Assembly: GCF_011683955.1 (NCBI RefSeq) | Contig: NZ_JAAQPI010000001.1 | Coordinates: 682,001-746,000, forward strand | From: Pseudomaricurvus alkylphenolicus | GTDB taxonomy: Bacteria > Pseudomonadota > Gammaproteobacteria > Pseudomonadales > Cellvibrionaceae | Direction: 5' to 3' | DNA length: 64,000 nt | Part shown: piece by piece, positions 43,057 to 52,412 of the stretch | Layout of the letters: each line of letters starts with the position of its first letter | Position numbering within the stretch: the stretch's first letter is position 1 | The notes under the pieces: model-generated | What the model was told of the DNA's origin: nothing | Databases searched by the model: none | The model's input: the letters and a program-made list of their open reading frames with translations, nothing else | Made by a program: the position numbers and the translations under genes

Positions 43057-45498
43057 TTAGAATTCCATCCCGGCCTGAACCCGGTAGGTGCGTTCGCCTT
43101 CGTTGGGCATGCAGTAGTAGGTACCGGTGATGGCATCGAGATTTTCCTTCTGCATGCAATACTGTTCTTCAGTGATATTGTCGACATACAGGCCAATCCG
43201 ATACTGCTCTTCGTCGCCGAACGTATAGATGGCTCGTGCACTGACCTCAAAGCGCGAATCGTATTCGTCTACTGGCGGATTATCTTCCATCTTGACCTTG
43301 GACTCGCCCTGATAGCGGAAGTCCGTTTGCAGTGTCAAAGCACCCACATTAAGTTCCACATCCCGGGAGATCAGGAGATTGGCAGTAACCTCGGGGGTCA
43401 GAGGTAACTCATGACCTTCTGCGGCCACCGCGATGCCGGTGGCATCCTTGATTTCACTGTCGATCAAACCCAGACCACCCTGCAAGAGCCAGTCTGCATT
43501 AGGTGCCCATTTGACCTCCATCTCCAATCCCATGATCTGAGATTCGGGCAGGTTCAAGAACTCGGGTCCCTGGGAGCCTACATTAAAGACCTGCTGATCC
43601 TGCCAAACGGAATAGAATACGGCGCCGTTTAACTGCAGCGTGTCATCGAGGAGATCGCTCTTAAAGCCCAGCTCAAACGCGTCCAGGGTTTCTACGTCAA
43701 CGGGATCATCGGGAAACGGCGTGGAGCGGGTGTGCAGAAACTCGATATCGTACTTGCCCGACTTAAAGCCACGGGAGTAACTGGCAAACAGCAACGTGGT
43801 GTCATTAAGCTGGTAATCCAGTCCCAGCTTGCCGCCAAATTCCTGAAACTCCAGATTCTCACGGGTGGTCACATCCGACGCACACATGGAAAACGGCGCT
43901 TGAGTCGGCCCGATCTCTGGGCACTCAGACAAGGTACCGGCCAAAGCCATCACAACATCGCGTGAATAGAAAACCGCGGGGTCCATGCCACTCTTGTCGT
44001 AAGCGCCACCAAAGTAAGATGGGTTTTTCTTGGTGTCGTCGGTATAACGCAATCCGAAAGTGAGCGTAAGGTCGTCGGATAAATCAAACTCAGTGTGGAT
44101 ATAGGGTGAAATCACCTCATTCTCCAATTGCGCCACACTAAAAGACACGGTGTTGCCATAGGGGTTGGGAATACTATCAATCGCTGAAATGGGTACGCCG
44201 GTAACCGGGTTTAAGGCCGGATGGAACGCCAACACACCGCCGGCACCAAAGCGAATGTTTTGGCTCAGAGTGGAATCTTCCTTGAAGTAATAGAGACCGG
44301 CAATCCAGCGGAAGCTTTCATCCGGGCTTGAAGCCAAGCGCAACTCCTGACTGATCTGACGATATTCCTGATCCATATCGATAATCAGGGTATCGAAAGT
44401 ATCGCCATTGCCCGCAGCCTGACTCATGGCCCGGGCTCGCACGTTGCCGGTCAGACCATCGTCTTCGGTGTAGAGCGTGTGTACATCGTCATAGGAGGTG
44501 ATACTGGTAAACGTCAGCTCGTCAAAGTCATGCTGGATTTTAAGGTAGCCACCGCGAACATCGATATTGGATTTATTGGCGCCAGTTTTACGGATATCGT
44601 GCCAATCGTCCGTCGAAGGGTTCACACCGGAGGTATTGACGGTGTCGTAATGCCGCTCAAAGTCCACCATCCTGTCAGTCAACGTGATATCGGTGGCCCG
44701 CAGCGGGGCATTGTTGGCCAGTGCACCCACAGCACGGGTTGGCAGCGACTCCGCAGTTTGGTTGGCATCGTGGAAGTTCAGTGTGATTTTGGTGGTGTCT
44801 GTGGGTTCCCACACCAGAGTCGCACGCAGTGATCCTCTGGACATATCGCCGTATTCGTCGTTGTCGGTATCGATATTGTTCCAGATACCGTCTCGATCGT
44901 AGCTGTTGCCCGCCACGCGCAATGCGGCGGTTTCCCCCAGTGGCAGAGACACGGCGCCCTCCACCTCCAAGCGGTTATGACTGCCATAGGTGCCGTTGAT
45001 ATAGCCCTCTATCTCGCCACCCACCTCCGGCTGCCTGGAGATATAGTTAATGGCGCCGCCGGTGGTGTTGCGGCCAAACAGACTGTTTTGTGGCCCACGC
45101 AGCACTTCAACGCGCTCCATATCGTAAAGGCCCAGGCCGCCCAAAAAGGGCGCGCTCATGGTCACTTCGTCCATATACAACCCGACTGAGCCTGGAGCAT
45201 TGCCAAAGAAGTCATTGGTGCCCACACCACGGATAACAATCTGCTGGCTCATGGCGTTCTGGGTAGCAATATTCAAGTTGGGGGCCATCTTGGTAACGTC
45301 AGAGGCCTTTTCGATACCAAAATCCTTCATTTGATCACCGGTAAAGGCCTGCATGGAGATAGGCACCTCCTGCAGGGACTCCTGGCGTTTTTGTGCGGTA
45401 ACCACAATCTCCTCGATCTGTGCCTGGGCGATACCAGTGTGTATGGCGGCCAGGGCAACAGCCATGATGTTTATCATTGGTTTTTTTATCGTATTCAT
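43057..45498 (-). CDS. TonB-dependent outer-membrane receptor (module 2)
   Basis: 813 residues. Signal peptide (IHTGIAQA), TonB box region IEEIVVTAQKR, plug with VEVLRGPQNSLFGRNTTGGAIN, and a barrel ending RVQAGMEF. Full length. It leads the receptor-SDR pair upstream of the vanillin-type dehydrogenase and presumably brings in the aryl substrate. Its specificity is unknown. Confidence 0.93.
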   Translation of the reverse strand: MNTIKKPMINIMAVALAAIHTGIAQAQIEEIVVTAQKRQESLQEVPISMQAFTGDQMKDFGIEKASDVTKMAPNLNIATQNAMSQQIVIRGVGTNDFFGNAPGSVGLYMDEVTMSAPFLGGLGLYDMERVEVLRGPQNSLFGRNTTGGAINYISRQPEVGGEIEGYINGTYGSHNRLEVEGAVSLPLGETAALRVAGNSYDRDGIWNNIDTDNDEYGDMSRGSLRATLVWEPTDTTKITLNFHDANQTAESLPTRAVGALANNAPLRATDITLTDRMVDFERHYDTVNTSGVNPSTDDWHDIRKTGANKSNIDVRGGYLKIQHDFDELTFTSITSYDDVHTLYTEDDGLTGNVRARAMSQAAGNGDTFDTLIIDMDQEYRQISQELRLASSPDESFRWIAGLYYFKEDSTLSQNIRFGAGGVLAFHPALNPVTGVPISAIDSIPNPYGNTVSFSVAQLENEVISPYIHTEFDLSDDLTLTFGLRYTDDTKKNPSYFGGAYDKSGMDPAVFYSRDVVMALAGTLSECPEIGPTQAPFSMCASDVTTRENLEFQEFGGKLGLDYQLNDTTLLFASYSRGFKSGKYDIEFLHTRSTPFPDDPVDVETLDAFELGFKSDLLDDTLQLNGAVFYSVWQDQQVFNVGSQGPEFLNLPESQIMGLEMEVKWAPNADWLLQGGLGLIDSEIKDATGIAVAAEGHELPLTPEVTANLLISRDVELNVGALTLQTDFRYQGESKVKMEDNPPVDEYDSRFEVSARAIYTFGDEEQYRIGLYVDNITEEQYCMQKENLDAITGTYYCMPNEGERTYRVQAGMEF

Positions 45499-46096
45499 GA
45501 TTGCTTATTCTCTCTTTTTGGCGGTCACATTGCTGTGCTTTGCACCGTGCGAGCGATTTTCGGTCACGCTGCGTCGATACAGGAACCATGGTAGTTTTTG
45601 AACAGAGAGAGGGCTGGTCTGGGAGGGTCTAATCTCTGGATTGAGAGTGCACTGGGGGCTATGTTATTGATAACGTTATTGAAAAGGAGCCTTAAGGGTA
45701 TTTCTGACCTGCTTTGACTCAGGCTCGCAGTGGAAATGTCTCATTGGTGCCATAACCGGTCTTAGAAATTCGCAGGATTGGTACTCTGACGGCGTTGTTT
45801 ATGCGTAGGGCGGATTAGGCGCTTGCGCCGTAATCCGCCGGTTCTGCCGGTTCTGCCGGAGATGTTCGTTGGCTTCGGCCCGGTTTTTAACACCCTTGAA
45901 TGTGCCTGCAACAGGTGATTTATACACGGCCGCCGCCAATTTAAACCTTCGGCGGATCGGTGGATTACGAAGCGCAAGGCGCTTCTAATCCACCCTACGT
46001 CGTGCGGCCGTTGCGGACATCATCGAAGGCCCATGGTGCCCTGAACCAGGATTATTAATTTCCGGTTATGGCACCTTGCTGACTATTACTACTGCG
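45499..46096. other. Intergenic, receptor promoter and REP-B pair
   Basis: No gene seen in 598 bases. The left part would hold the promoter of the TonB receptor starting at 45,498. The centre carries two REP-B palindromes, and short CTGCCGGTT repeats near 45,840-45,856. The right part downstream of the DUF2218 gene shows nothing else. Confidence 0.5.
45805..45998. repeat. REP-like palindrome family B, pair
   Basis: Units with GTAGG, GGATTA..CGCTTGCG..TAATCC arms: 45805-45839 and 45959-45998. The same family recurs at 52291-52330. Similar GGATTA/TAATCC elements near GTAGG occur widely in proteobacterial intergenic DNA. Confidence 0.75.
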
Positions 46097-46381
46097 CTAT
46101 CGCCGCTGCCAAACGACCTTGAGCTCATCCTTGGCGGCAAAACGTTCCATATGGCTGCCGGCAACTTGTTCCGCTCGGTCGATATTCTCGACCGAACTGG
46201 CGCTCAGGGAGAGAGTCAATTCTTCTCCCTGTGCAACAACTGTGCAATCACCAAACGGGAATTCCACGGAGCCATTGTGATCATCAAATTCCACTGTCAA
46301 CTTGTGAGCAAAGTGACGACAAAACTTTTTCAGATAAATACTGGCTTTGTCGGTATTCAAAACGGCAATAGACTGAATCAT
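46097..46381 (-). CDS. DUF2218 family protein
   Basis: 94 residues from ATG 46381; upstream in-frame codons overlap ligJ and are not needed. Pattern IYLKKFCRHFAHKLTV, GDCTVVAQGEELTLSLSA and VENIDRAEQVAGSHMERFA matches DUF2218, a small alpha/beta domain of unknown function often found near redox or metal-uptake genes. It is last in the lower-pathway operon, 34 bases after ligJ. Confidence 0.75.
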   Translation of the reverse strand: MIQSIAVLNTDKASIYLKKFCRHFAHKLTVEFDDHNGSVEFPFGDCTVVAQGEELTLSLSASSVENIDRAEQVAGSHMERFAAKDELKVVWQRR

Positions 46382-46415
46382 GCAATTACTCCATTTCCAA
46401 TGCAGAACTCTCGGA

Positions 46416-47432
46416 TCAGACAATCTTGTTGAGTCGGCTAAATACCTTGCGGGCATTACCCTCAAAGATTTTCCGACGATCCTCATCACTCAACGTCTGA
46501 TTACCATCGATATAACGCTTGGTATCATCAAAGAAATGACCACTCTCCGGATCAACACCACGCACCGCTCCAATCATTTCCGATGCAAACAGAATATTGT
46601 CCACGGGAATAATATCCAGCAACAGATCAATGCCACGCTGATGATAGACGCAGGTATCAAAAAACACATTATTGAGCATGCGCTCGTGCAAATTGCCCAG
46701 GCCTTTATCCTGGGCGATACCACGGAAGCGCCCCCAGTGGTAAGGCACTGCCCCACCACCGTGGGGAATGATCAACTTCAATGTGGGAAAATCCTTAAAC
46801 ACATCCGAGAACATCAGCTGATCAAAGGCCGTGGTATCGGCACCCAGATAATGTGAGCCAGTGGTGGTAAAGCAACTGTTACAGGCGGCACTGACGTGAA
46901 TCATTGCCGGCACGTCCAACTCCACCATTTTTTCGTAGAACGGATACCAGGATTTGTCCGCCAGAGAGGCGTCTTTCCAGTAACCGCCCGTCGTATCCGG
47001 ATTGAGATTACAACCAATAAAACCCATTTCCTCTACACAGCGAACCAGTTCGGCAATGGATTTACTGGGGTCGACACCAGGAGACTGGGGCAACTGTGCG
47101 ACCGGCGCGAAATTTTTCGGATACAAATCACACACGCGGCGAATCAGATCATTCTGGTGCTCTGTCCAGAATCGGCTGGTATTTTCGTTACCCACATGGT
47201 GTCCCATCCAGCTGGCACGGGGCGAAAAGATGGTGAGATCGGTACCTCGTTCGCGCTGCAACCGCAACTGATTACTTTCGAGACTTTCTCGAATTTGGTC
47301 ATCGCTGACATTGATAACGCCCTTTTCCCCAACAAACAAGGGATCGGCGGCAACGGCCTGCTTTTGCGCCTCGCGGTATTCGCCCACCTCAGGTGGTGTG
47401 GTGGTGTAGTGTCCGTGACAATCGATAATCAT
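46416..47432 (-). CDS. ligJ: 4-Oxalomesaconate hydratase
   Basis: 338 residues of the amidohydrolase superfamily, close to SYK-6 LigJ in length and in many blocks: DCHGHYT, TIFSPRASWMGHHVG, GFIGCNLNPD, PAMIHVS, IPHGGGAVPYHWGRFRG and GAVRGVDPESGHFFDDTKRYID. It hydrates 4-oxalomesaconate to 4-carboxy-4-hydroxy-2-oxoadipate using a divalent metal held by the early HGH and later histidine/acid residues. In an operon 6 bases after ligK. Confidence 0.93.
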   Translation of the reverse strand: MIIDCHGHYTTTPPEVGEYREAQKQAVAADPLFVGEKGVINVSDDQIRESLESNQLRLQRERGTDLTIFSPRASWMGHHVGNENTSRFWTEHQNDLIRRVCDLYPKNFAPVAQLPQSPGVDPSKSIAELVRCVEEMGFIGCNLNPDTTGGYWKDASLADKSWYPFYEKMVELDVPAMIHVSAACNSCFTTTGSHYLGADTTAFDQLMFSDVFKDFPTLKLIIPHGGGAVPYHWGRFRGIAQDKGLGNLHERMLNNVFFDTCVYHQRGIDLLLDIIPVDNILFASEMIGAVRGVDPESGHFFDDTKRYIDGNQTLSDEDRRKIFEGNARKVFSRLNKIV

Positions 47433-47438
47433 ATTAAC

Positions 47439-48137
47439 CTATGCCTCCAAATCCGCCAGAGAATCAACATATTCAAAACCATGCTCCTGCAGGCGCGGGC
47501 GCATATTGTAGAGGTCTATACCCAGCACCCCCGAGGCCAGCTTCTGGCGCTTTTCCTCTTCCAGCGCTTCGCGGGCGCGACCCGCCTCCAATACAGTTGC
47601 CGTGATCTTGCGCTCCACCACAGTGACACCGTCATCGTCGGCAACCACTACGTCACCGGGGTTGATCACCTGACCGGCACACACCACCGGCACATTGACC
47701 GCACCCAAGGTGTTCTTGACGGTACCCTTGGCGGAAACGGCTCGGGACCAAACGGGAAAGTCCATCTCTTGCAGATCGCGCAGATCGCGACAACCGGCAT
47801 CAATAATCAGCCCCTTAACACCACGAGCTTTGGCAGACGTGGCGAGCAAGTCACCAAACATACCGTCGGTATTGTCTGTGGTGCAGGCAACCACCAGCAC
47901 ATCGCCCGGCTGACATAACTCGATGGCCACATGAATCATCCAGTTATCACCGGGTTGGGCAAGGATGGTCACGGCGGTACCGCCGATACGGGCACCGGGA
48001 TAGATGGGACGCATGTAAGGCTTTAGCAAACCAATTCGACCCTGGGCTTCGTGCACAGTGGCCACGCCCAATTTGCCCAATTCAGTAGCAACTTCGGTAT
48101 TGGCTCGTTCAATATTGCGTACGGCAACGGTTTTCAT
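47439..48137 (-). CDS. ligK: 4-Carboxy-4-hydroxy-2-oxoadipate aldolase
   Basis: 232 residues from ATG 48137 (GAGGTATC upstream; an extension to 48221 overlaps ligI). RraA-like fold with GGTAVTI, the conserved [14 protein letters not shown] active-site loop (Arg and Asp) and [11 protein letters not shown]. It splits the C9 oxoadipate into pyruvate and oxaloacetate, the final step of the 4,5-cleavage pathway. The long C-terminal helix with [11 protein letters not shown] is typical of LigK/HMG aldolases rather than RraA. Confidence 0.92.
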   Translation of the reverse strand: MKTVAVRNIERANTEVATELGKLGVATVHEAQGRIGLLKPYMRPIYPGARIGGTAVTILAQPGDNWMIHVAIELCQPGDVLVVACTTDNTDGMFGDLLATSAKARGVKGLIIDAGCRDLRDLQEMDFPVWSRAVSAKGTVKNTLGAVNVPVVCAGQVINPGDVVVADDDGVTVVERKITATVLEAGRAREALEEEKRQKLASGVLGIDLYNMRPRLQEHGFEYVDSLADLEA

Positions 48138-48147
48138 TGTTGATACC

Positions 48148-49017
48148 TCAGTCTTCAAATTCGTAAAGGCGTGCGGGATTATCCACCAGCAGTTTCTGTT
48201 GTAACTCTGCCGTGGGCGCAATCAGGGGGATGCTGTCCACCAGGGCGCCATCGTCGGGCATATGGGATTTCATATTGGGGTGCGGCCAGTCAGTACCCCA
48301 AAGCACCTGATCCGGAAAGGTCTCAACAAAATGCCGCGCGAAGGGAATCACATCGAGATAAGGCGGCTCCTGCCGCGTTATACGCTCAAGGCACCCCACC
48401 TTGACCCAAGTATCCGGCCGCTGAGCAACCAACTCACAGATGCGTTCAAAATCCGGATGTTCCATGCCTTTGTCGACATCGGGGCGGCCCATATGATCGA
48501 TGGCAATGGGCGTTGGCAGGTCCATCAGCAGACTGGCAATATCCGGCAGCTCCTGGGACTCGAAGTAGACAATAATGTGCCATCCGAAAGGAGCAATCAG
48601 TTCGGCCATCTTGTGATAGAAGGCGGCCGGCTTAACGTCTACTAGGCGTTTAACGAAGTTAAAGCGAATCCCCCGCACCCCAGCCTCGTGCATACGCTGC
48701 ACTTCTTCGCGGGTCAGCTCTTCACCCACAACGGCAACACCGCGATAGCGACCCTCGCCGTGCTCCAGCATATCAATCATGGCACTGTTGTCGGTGCCGT
48801 GGCAGCTGGCCTGGACCAGCACGCTGCGCTCAAAGCCCAGATGCTTGTGCAAGGCAAACAACTGCTCCTTGGGAGCATCTACCGGGGTGTACTTTCTCTC
48901 AGGCGCGTAGGGGAATTGATCCGCCGGACCGAACACATGGCAGTGGGCGTCGCAGGCTTTGGCCGGCAAAATAAAATCCGGCTTTTTGGGGTTTGGATGT
49001 ACGGGCAGAAACGACAT
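48148..49017 (-). CDS. ligI: 2-Pyrone-4,6-dicarboxylate lactonase
   Basis: 289 residues, amidohydrolase fold. [10 protein letters not shown] at the start, [19 protein letters not shown] and [11 protein letters not shown] are the blocks of LigI. It hydrolyses the pyrone lactone to 4-oxalomesaconate. Its presence implies that pyrone dicarboxylate is an intermediate, made either through LigC (not found here) or directly from gallate-type cleavage. 10 bases precede ligK. Confidence 0.92.
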   Translation of the reverse strand: MSFLPVHPNPKKPDFILPAKACDAHCHVFGPADQFPYAPERKYTPVDAPKEQLFALHKHLGFERSVLVQASCHGTDNSAMIDMLEHGEGRYRGVAVVGEELTREEVQRMHEAGVRGIRFNFVKRLVDVKPAAFYHKMAELIAPFGWHIIVYFESQELPDIASLLMDLPTPIAIDHMGRPDVDKGMEHPDFERICELVAQRPDTWVKVGCLERITRQEPPYLDVIPFARHFVETFPDQVLWGTDWPHPNMKSHMPDDGALVDSIPLIAPTAELQQKLLVDNPARLYEFED

Positions 49018-49049
49018 GGTATCAGCTCTTCTCTTTAACTTTGTTGGAT

Positions 49050-50156
49050 TCAGTAATTGAGGGGCACAAACACTTCACCCCGACTCAATAAGCGTGCAGT
49101 GCGCAAGAGCCCCGCCTTGAGCACTGTCGGAGCGGCCATCGCTCCTGTGTTACCTTGATCGATGGAGGCTGGATCCAGCTCGAAGCTGACCGCAAATTCT
49201 CCTGATGGATGTTCCACTTTTAACTGAAGCCAGGCATCCAGGCTCGGTAACCGGGCAATGCCCTCAGCGACTGAGCCCGGCAGGATACAGGCAGTGGACA
49301 CCGACACAGCTCCCAACACGCCAATCGCACTGTGGCACTTGTAAGGTATAAACGTGCGTGTGTTTACCACGCCATCCTCTTGTGGTTCCGAGATCAAACA
49401 CATCTTCGGTACGGCGGCGCCGTCCACATCCCCCAGGTTCATTTTCGGCCCCAGTTGCAGCCTGATGGATTGCAGGCGGGCTTTGAGTTGTTCGTTGGCG
49501 TTGAGCTCAGAGGGTGTTTCCACACCACTGATGCCCAGATCCCGGGCTCGCAACACCACAACCGGCATACCGTTATCGATACAGGTGACCTCTACGCCAT
49601 CGACCACATCGACGAGATTGCCGGTGGGCAACAGGGCTCCGCAGGCCGACCCAGCCAGATCCATATAGTTGCAGATAACCGGCGCAGAGGTGCCGGGCAC
49701 CCCGTCGATGCTGGCATTGCCTTCGTAGCAGACCTCACCGGCGGGGGTCTGTAACACCAGCTCGCAGACCTTGCCACTATTGACCATATGTACGTTGACC
49801 CGGGTTTCGGGGTCGCCCGCTTCTATCAGGCCCCGCTCGACGGCAAAGGCCCCAACTCCGGCCAGAATATTGCCGCAATTGGGTGTGGTATCGACCCGAT
49901 TCTCACCGACCACCACTTGCACAAACAGGTAATCGACGTCCGCATCGGCCCGACTGGAGGGGCCCACCACCGCCACTTTACTGGTCAGCGGATCGGCCCC
50001 GCCGAGGCCATCGATCTGGCGATCATCCCGCCCCACGGCGGCCAGCAGTACCTGATCCCGCGCTTGTTCGTCGCTGGGGAGATCTGATGCCAAAAAATAG
50101 AGCCCCTTGGAACTGCCGCCGCGAAGTTGCATATAGGGTACGGACGTTTGAGGCAT
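49050..50156 (-). CDS. galD: 4-Oxalomesaconate tautomerase (GalD/LigU type)
   Basis: 368 residues, PrpF/diaminopimelate-epimerase-like double-domain fold. MQLRGGSSKG at the start, QIDGLGGADPLTSKVA and TTPNCGNILAGVG are diagnostic of GalD-type tautomerases, which convert the keto and enol forms of 4-oxalomesaconate so the hydratase can act. First gene of the galD-ligI-ligK-ligJ-DUF2218 operon, divergent from the double-HTH LysR regulator (238 bases between). Confidence 0.9.
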   Translation of the reverse strand: MPQTSVPYMQLRGGSSKGLYFLASDLPSDEQARDQVLLAAVGRDDRQIDGLGGADPLTSKVAVVGPSSRADADVDYLFVQVVVGENRVDTTPNCGNILAGVGAFAVERGLIEAGDPETRVNVHMVNSGKVCELVLQTPAGEVCYEGNASIDGVPGTSAPVICNYMDLAGSACGALLPTGNLVDVVDGVEVTCIDNGMPVVVLRARDLGISGVETPSELNANEQLKARLQSIRLQLGPKMNLGDVDGAAVPKMCLISEPQEDGVVNTRTFIPYKCHSAIGVLGAVSVSTACILPGSVAEGIARLPSLDAWLQLKVEHPSGEFAVSFELDPASIDQGNTGAMAAPTVLKAGLLRTARLLSRGEVFVPLNY

Positions 50157-50394
50157 AGGGAAGCTGCTCCAGCTGGATCTATAGGGGTGTATTATTAACT
50201 TCGAAATCTAGGGTTAAGGGCCAACTGTGGTTCAGTATGGCTTTCGAGGGTTGTCAGCGCCAATGGGTAATGCTTGTCCAGCCATGCAAAAAAGTAACAG
50301 CATCTATCCTTCATCGCCCCATACTCCCTGTAATTACAATGGTTGCCATGACAAAAGATAAGCCTTAGAGTTATAACTTTGGATCAGAGCCCCC

Positions 50395-51642
50395 TTGAGA
50401 TCAGCAGCTTTGAAAACAGGCGTGGACATTCCCGAACTCAGTTTGCGACATATGAAGGCGATGTTGCAGGTGCACCGCAGCCGCAATCTGACCAAGGCGG
50501 CGCAGCAGCTTAATCGCTCGCAAACCGCTATTACCAAGGCCATCAACGAGCTGGAAAACGATCTTGGTGTCGCTCTGTTCGACCGCACCACAACCGGTAT
50601 GTTACCCACGGTATATGGTGATGCCCTCGCCAAGCGGGTCGAAGAGGCCGAAGCAGAATTTCACAGCGCCGGAGAGATATACCTGACCTTCAAAAAGGAT
50701 CGCAGTAGCTATCAGAGCATCCCGGTGTTTTCTATGGAGATCAGCTACAAACGGCTGGCCTCCTTTATTGCCTTATTCGATACCCGCGATGTCAACGCCG
50801 CCGCAGAGCGATTGGGCATCACCCGAGCGGCCATCTACAACTCCGTACGACAATTGGAAGATCTGCTGGATCTGCCCCTGTTCGAGCGTGACCCCGGTGG
50901 TTACACCAGCACCAGCTTTGGTACAGTTCTGGCCCGTCACTTTAAATTGGCCTTCGCCCAGATTCGGCACGCCCTTGATGATTTGGCCAGCCTTGACGGA
51001 TACACGGGCGGGCGGGTCCGCATTGGCACCCTACCCTATACCCGCACTATTCTGACCCCACGCGCCATCAACCACCTCTTGGAGCACCAGCCACAACTGG
51101 ATGTCTCCACCCAGGAAGGCACCTACGAACAACTGGAACGGGCGCTGCGCTGCGGTGAACTGGATTGTATTGTTGGTGCTATCCGCCCCGTAGATGAACA
51201 CTCACGCTTGATTACCGAGACCCTGTTTGAAGACCAGTTGTCGGTGATTGTTCGCAAAGGGCATCCGCTGGAGTCCCGAAAGACACTCAGGTTAGAGGAC
51301 CTTATGGGCTATTCTTGGGTTCTGCCGGGGCGCAATACCCCTTCACGGGCGCTGTTTGATCGAGTGCTGCAAAATCAAGAACTCACAACTCCGGAGCATG
51401 TGGTGGAGACCAGTTCGCTCTCCACCGTTCGTGGGCTGCTGCTTGAGAGTGACCGGCTTGCGTTGTTGTCTGAGCATCAGATCTATTATGACAAGCGCTA
51501 TGGCTTGTTGACTGCTTTACCCCTGCAGCTGGCAGATACCTATCGGCCTATCGGGGTGACGCTGCGCGCGCAGACAGAGCCCTCGCCTGCGGCGCGGTTG
51601 TTTTTGCAGAGCCTCCGGCATGTGGCGGGGAATCTTGGATGA
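50395..51642 (+). CDS. LysR-family regulator with two tandem HTH domains
   Basis: Up to 415 residues; starts near TTG 50395, with GTG 50422 or ATG 50452 also possible since none has a strong ribosome site. HTH 1 occupies about 16-75 (NLTKAAQQLNRSQTAITKAI, LGVALFDR) and HTH 2 about 117-178 (DVNAAAERLGITRAAIYNSV, LDLPLFER). The usual effector domain follows from about 206. Ordinary LysR proteins have one HTH and about 300 residues. Divergent from the lower-pathway operon, so it probably controls it with muconate-like inducers. The frame is uninterrupted across both domains. Confidence 0.9.
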   Translation: MRSAALKTGVDIPELSLRHMKAMLQVHRSRNLTKAAQQLNRSQTAITKAINELENDLGVALFDRTTTGMLPTVYGDALAKRVEEAEAEFHSAGEIYLTFKKDRSSYQSIPVFSMEISYKRLASFIALFDTRDVNAAAERLGITRAAIYNSVRQLEDLLDLPLFERDPGGYTSTSFGTVLARHFKLAFAQIRHALDDLASLDGYTGGRVRIGTLPYTRTILTPRAINHLLEHQPQLDVSTQEGTYEQLERALRCGELDCIVGAIRPVDEHSRLITETLFEDQLSVIVRKGHPLESRKTLRLEDLMGYSWVLPGRNTPSRALFDRVLQNQELTTPEHVVETSSLSTVRGLLLESDRLALLSEHQIYYDKRYGLLTALPLQLADTYRPIGVTLRAQTEPSPAARLFLQSLRHVAGNLG

Positions 51643-51955
51643 ATCCTCAAACTTAGCGGCTCAACTTCGCCGCAAATGGAACTGTTTTCTGAATGATGTG
51701 GGAGCCCGATAAAATAACTTTGTTCTATCGGGCCAGGTCCAGTGATTTTGCATGGTCCAAACAATCAACGCTTCATTTCCGAAGAAATAACTTCAAGAGT
51801 CGTCGATATGAGTTGGTCAGTGAAGGAGATTCTGTGTAAGCACTGAAGATGACAACTATTCGTGGGAAAAGTGCCATCCCTTTTAGTCGTCCCAGTCAGT
51901 AAACTGAGCAACGAATATAACGAATATACTGAAACTCACAAACAGGAGGACAACT
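51643..51955. other. Intergenic after LysR gene
   Basis: Contains the hairpin at 51704-51733 (GCCCGATA / TATCGGGC with 14-base loop), a likely terminator of the LysR gene, and then the ferredoxin promoter region with AGGAGG close to the ferredoxin start. Nothing else was seen. Confidence 0.55.
51704..51733 (+). terminator. Hairpin after LysR gene
   Basis: GCCCGATA and TATCGGGC form an 8-bp perfect stem 61 bases past the stop codon. It has no clear T-run, so the terminator call is tentative. Confidence 0.45.
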
Positions 51956-52276
51956 ATGCCGCTAGTGAAATTTGTTGAGGCGGATGGCCGAGAATACGAC
52001 ATTGATATTGCCGAGGGCGATAGCGTGATGCAGGGAGCCGTGGATAATATGGTCGAGGGCATACTTGCCGAGTGTGGCGGAGCCTGCTCCTGTGCCACTT
52101 GCCATTGTTATGTGGATGAAGCCTGGCAGCAAAAAATTGCCGGCGCCGATGAAATGGAAGAAGAGATGCTGGATGCCGTGATGGATCAGCGTCCCAACAG
52201 CCGCTTGAGCTGTCAGATTCAGGTGACGGCGGACATGGATGGACTCGTTATTCGCTTGCCAGAATCGCAGTATTGA
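51956..52276 (+). CDS. [2Fe-2S] ferredoxin, putidaredoxin type
   Basis: 106 residues with a strong AGGAGG site. Cluster cysteines Cys40, Cys46, Cys49 and Cys86 follow the C-x5-C-x2-C...C spacing of adrenodoxin/putidaredoxin ferredoxins, which pass electrons to bacterial P450s. Convergent with the P450 gene, it is the likely electron donor. No dedicated flavin reductase gene is adjacent; one must lie elsewhere or be the fused reductase of the dehalogenase, which is unlikely. Confidence 0.92.
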   Translation: MPLVKFVEADGREYDIDIAEGDSVMQGAVDNMVEGILAECGGACSCATCHCYVDEAWQQKIAGADEMEEEMLDAVMDQRPNSRLSCQIQVTADMDGLVIRLPESQY

Positions 52277-52290
52277 TATTGAGACGTAAT

Positions 52291-52330
52291 GTTGGATTAC
52301 GAAGCGCAAAGCGCTTCTAATCCAACCTAC
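52291..52330. repeat. REP-like palindrome family B, single copy
   Basis: GTTGGATTACGAAGCGC and GCGCTTCTAATCCAAC arms pair closely, located between the converging ferredoxin and P450 genes. It can also form a terminator-like hairpin. Confidence 0.7.
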
Positions 52331-52412
52331 GCGGGAAGTTTGCCGATTATCCAATGTGGCAACGGCTGTCAGCACATCACATTGAATGCTGTTGGCGAAT
52401 TGAAGACCTTTC

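Noticed and set aside
46896-47918. 340-codon + strand frame across ligJ and ligK
   Set aside because: Antisense to two strongly supported lower-pathway genes.
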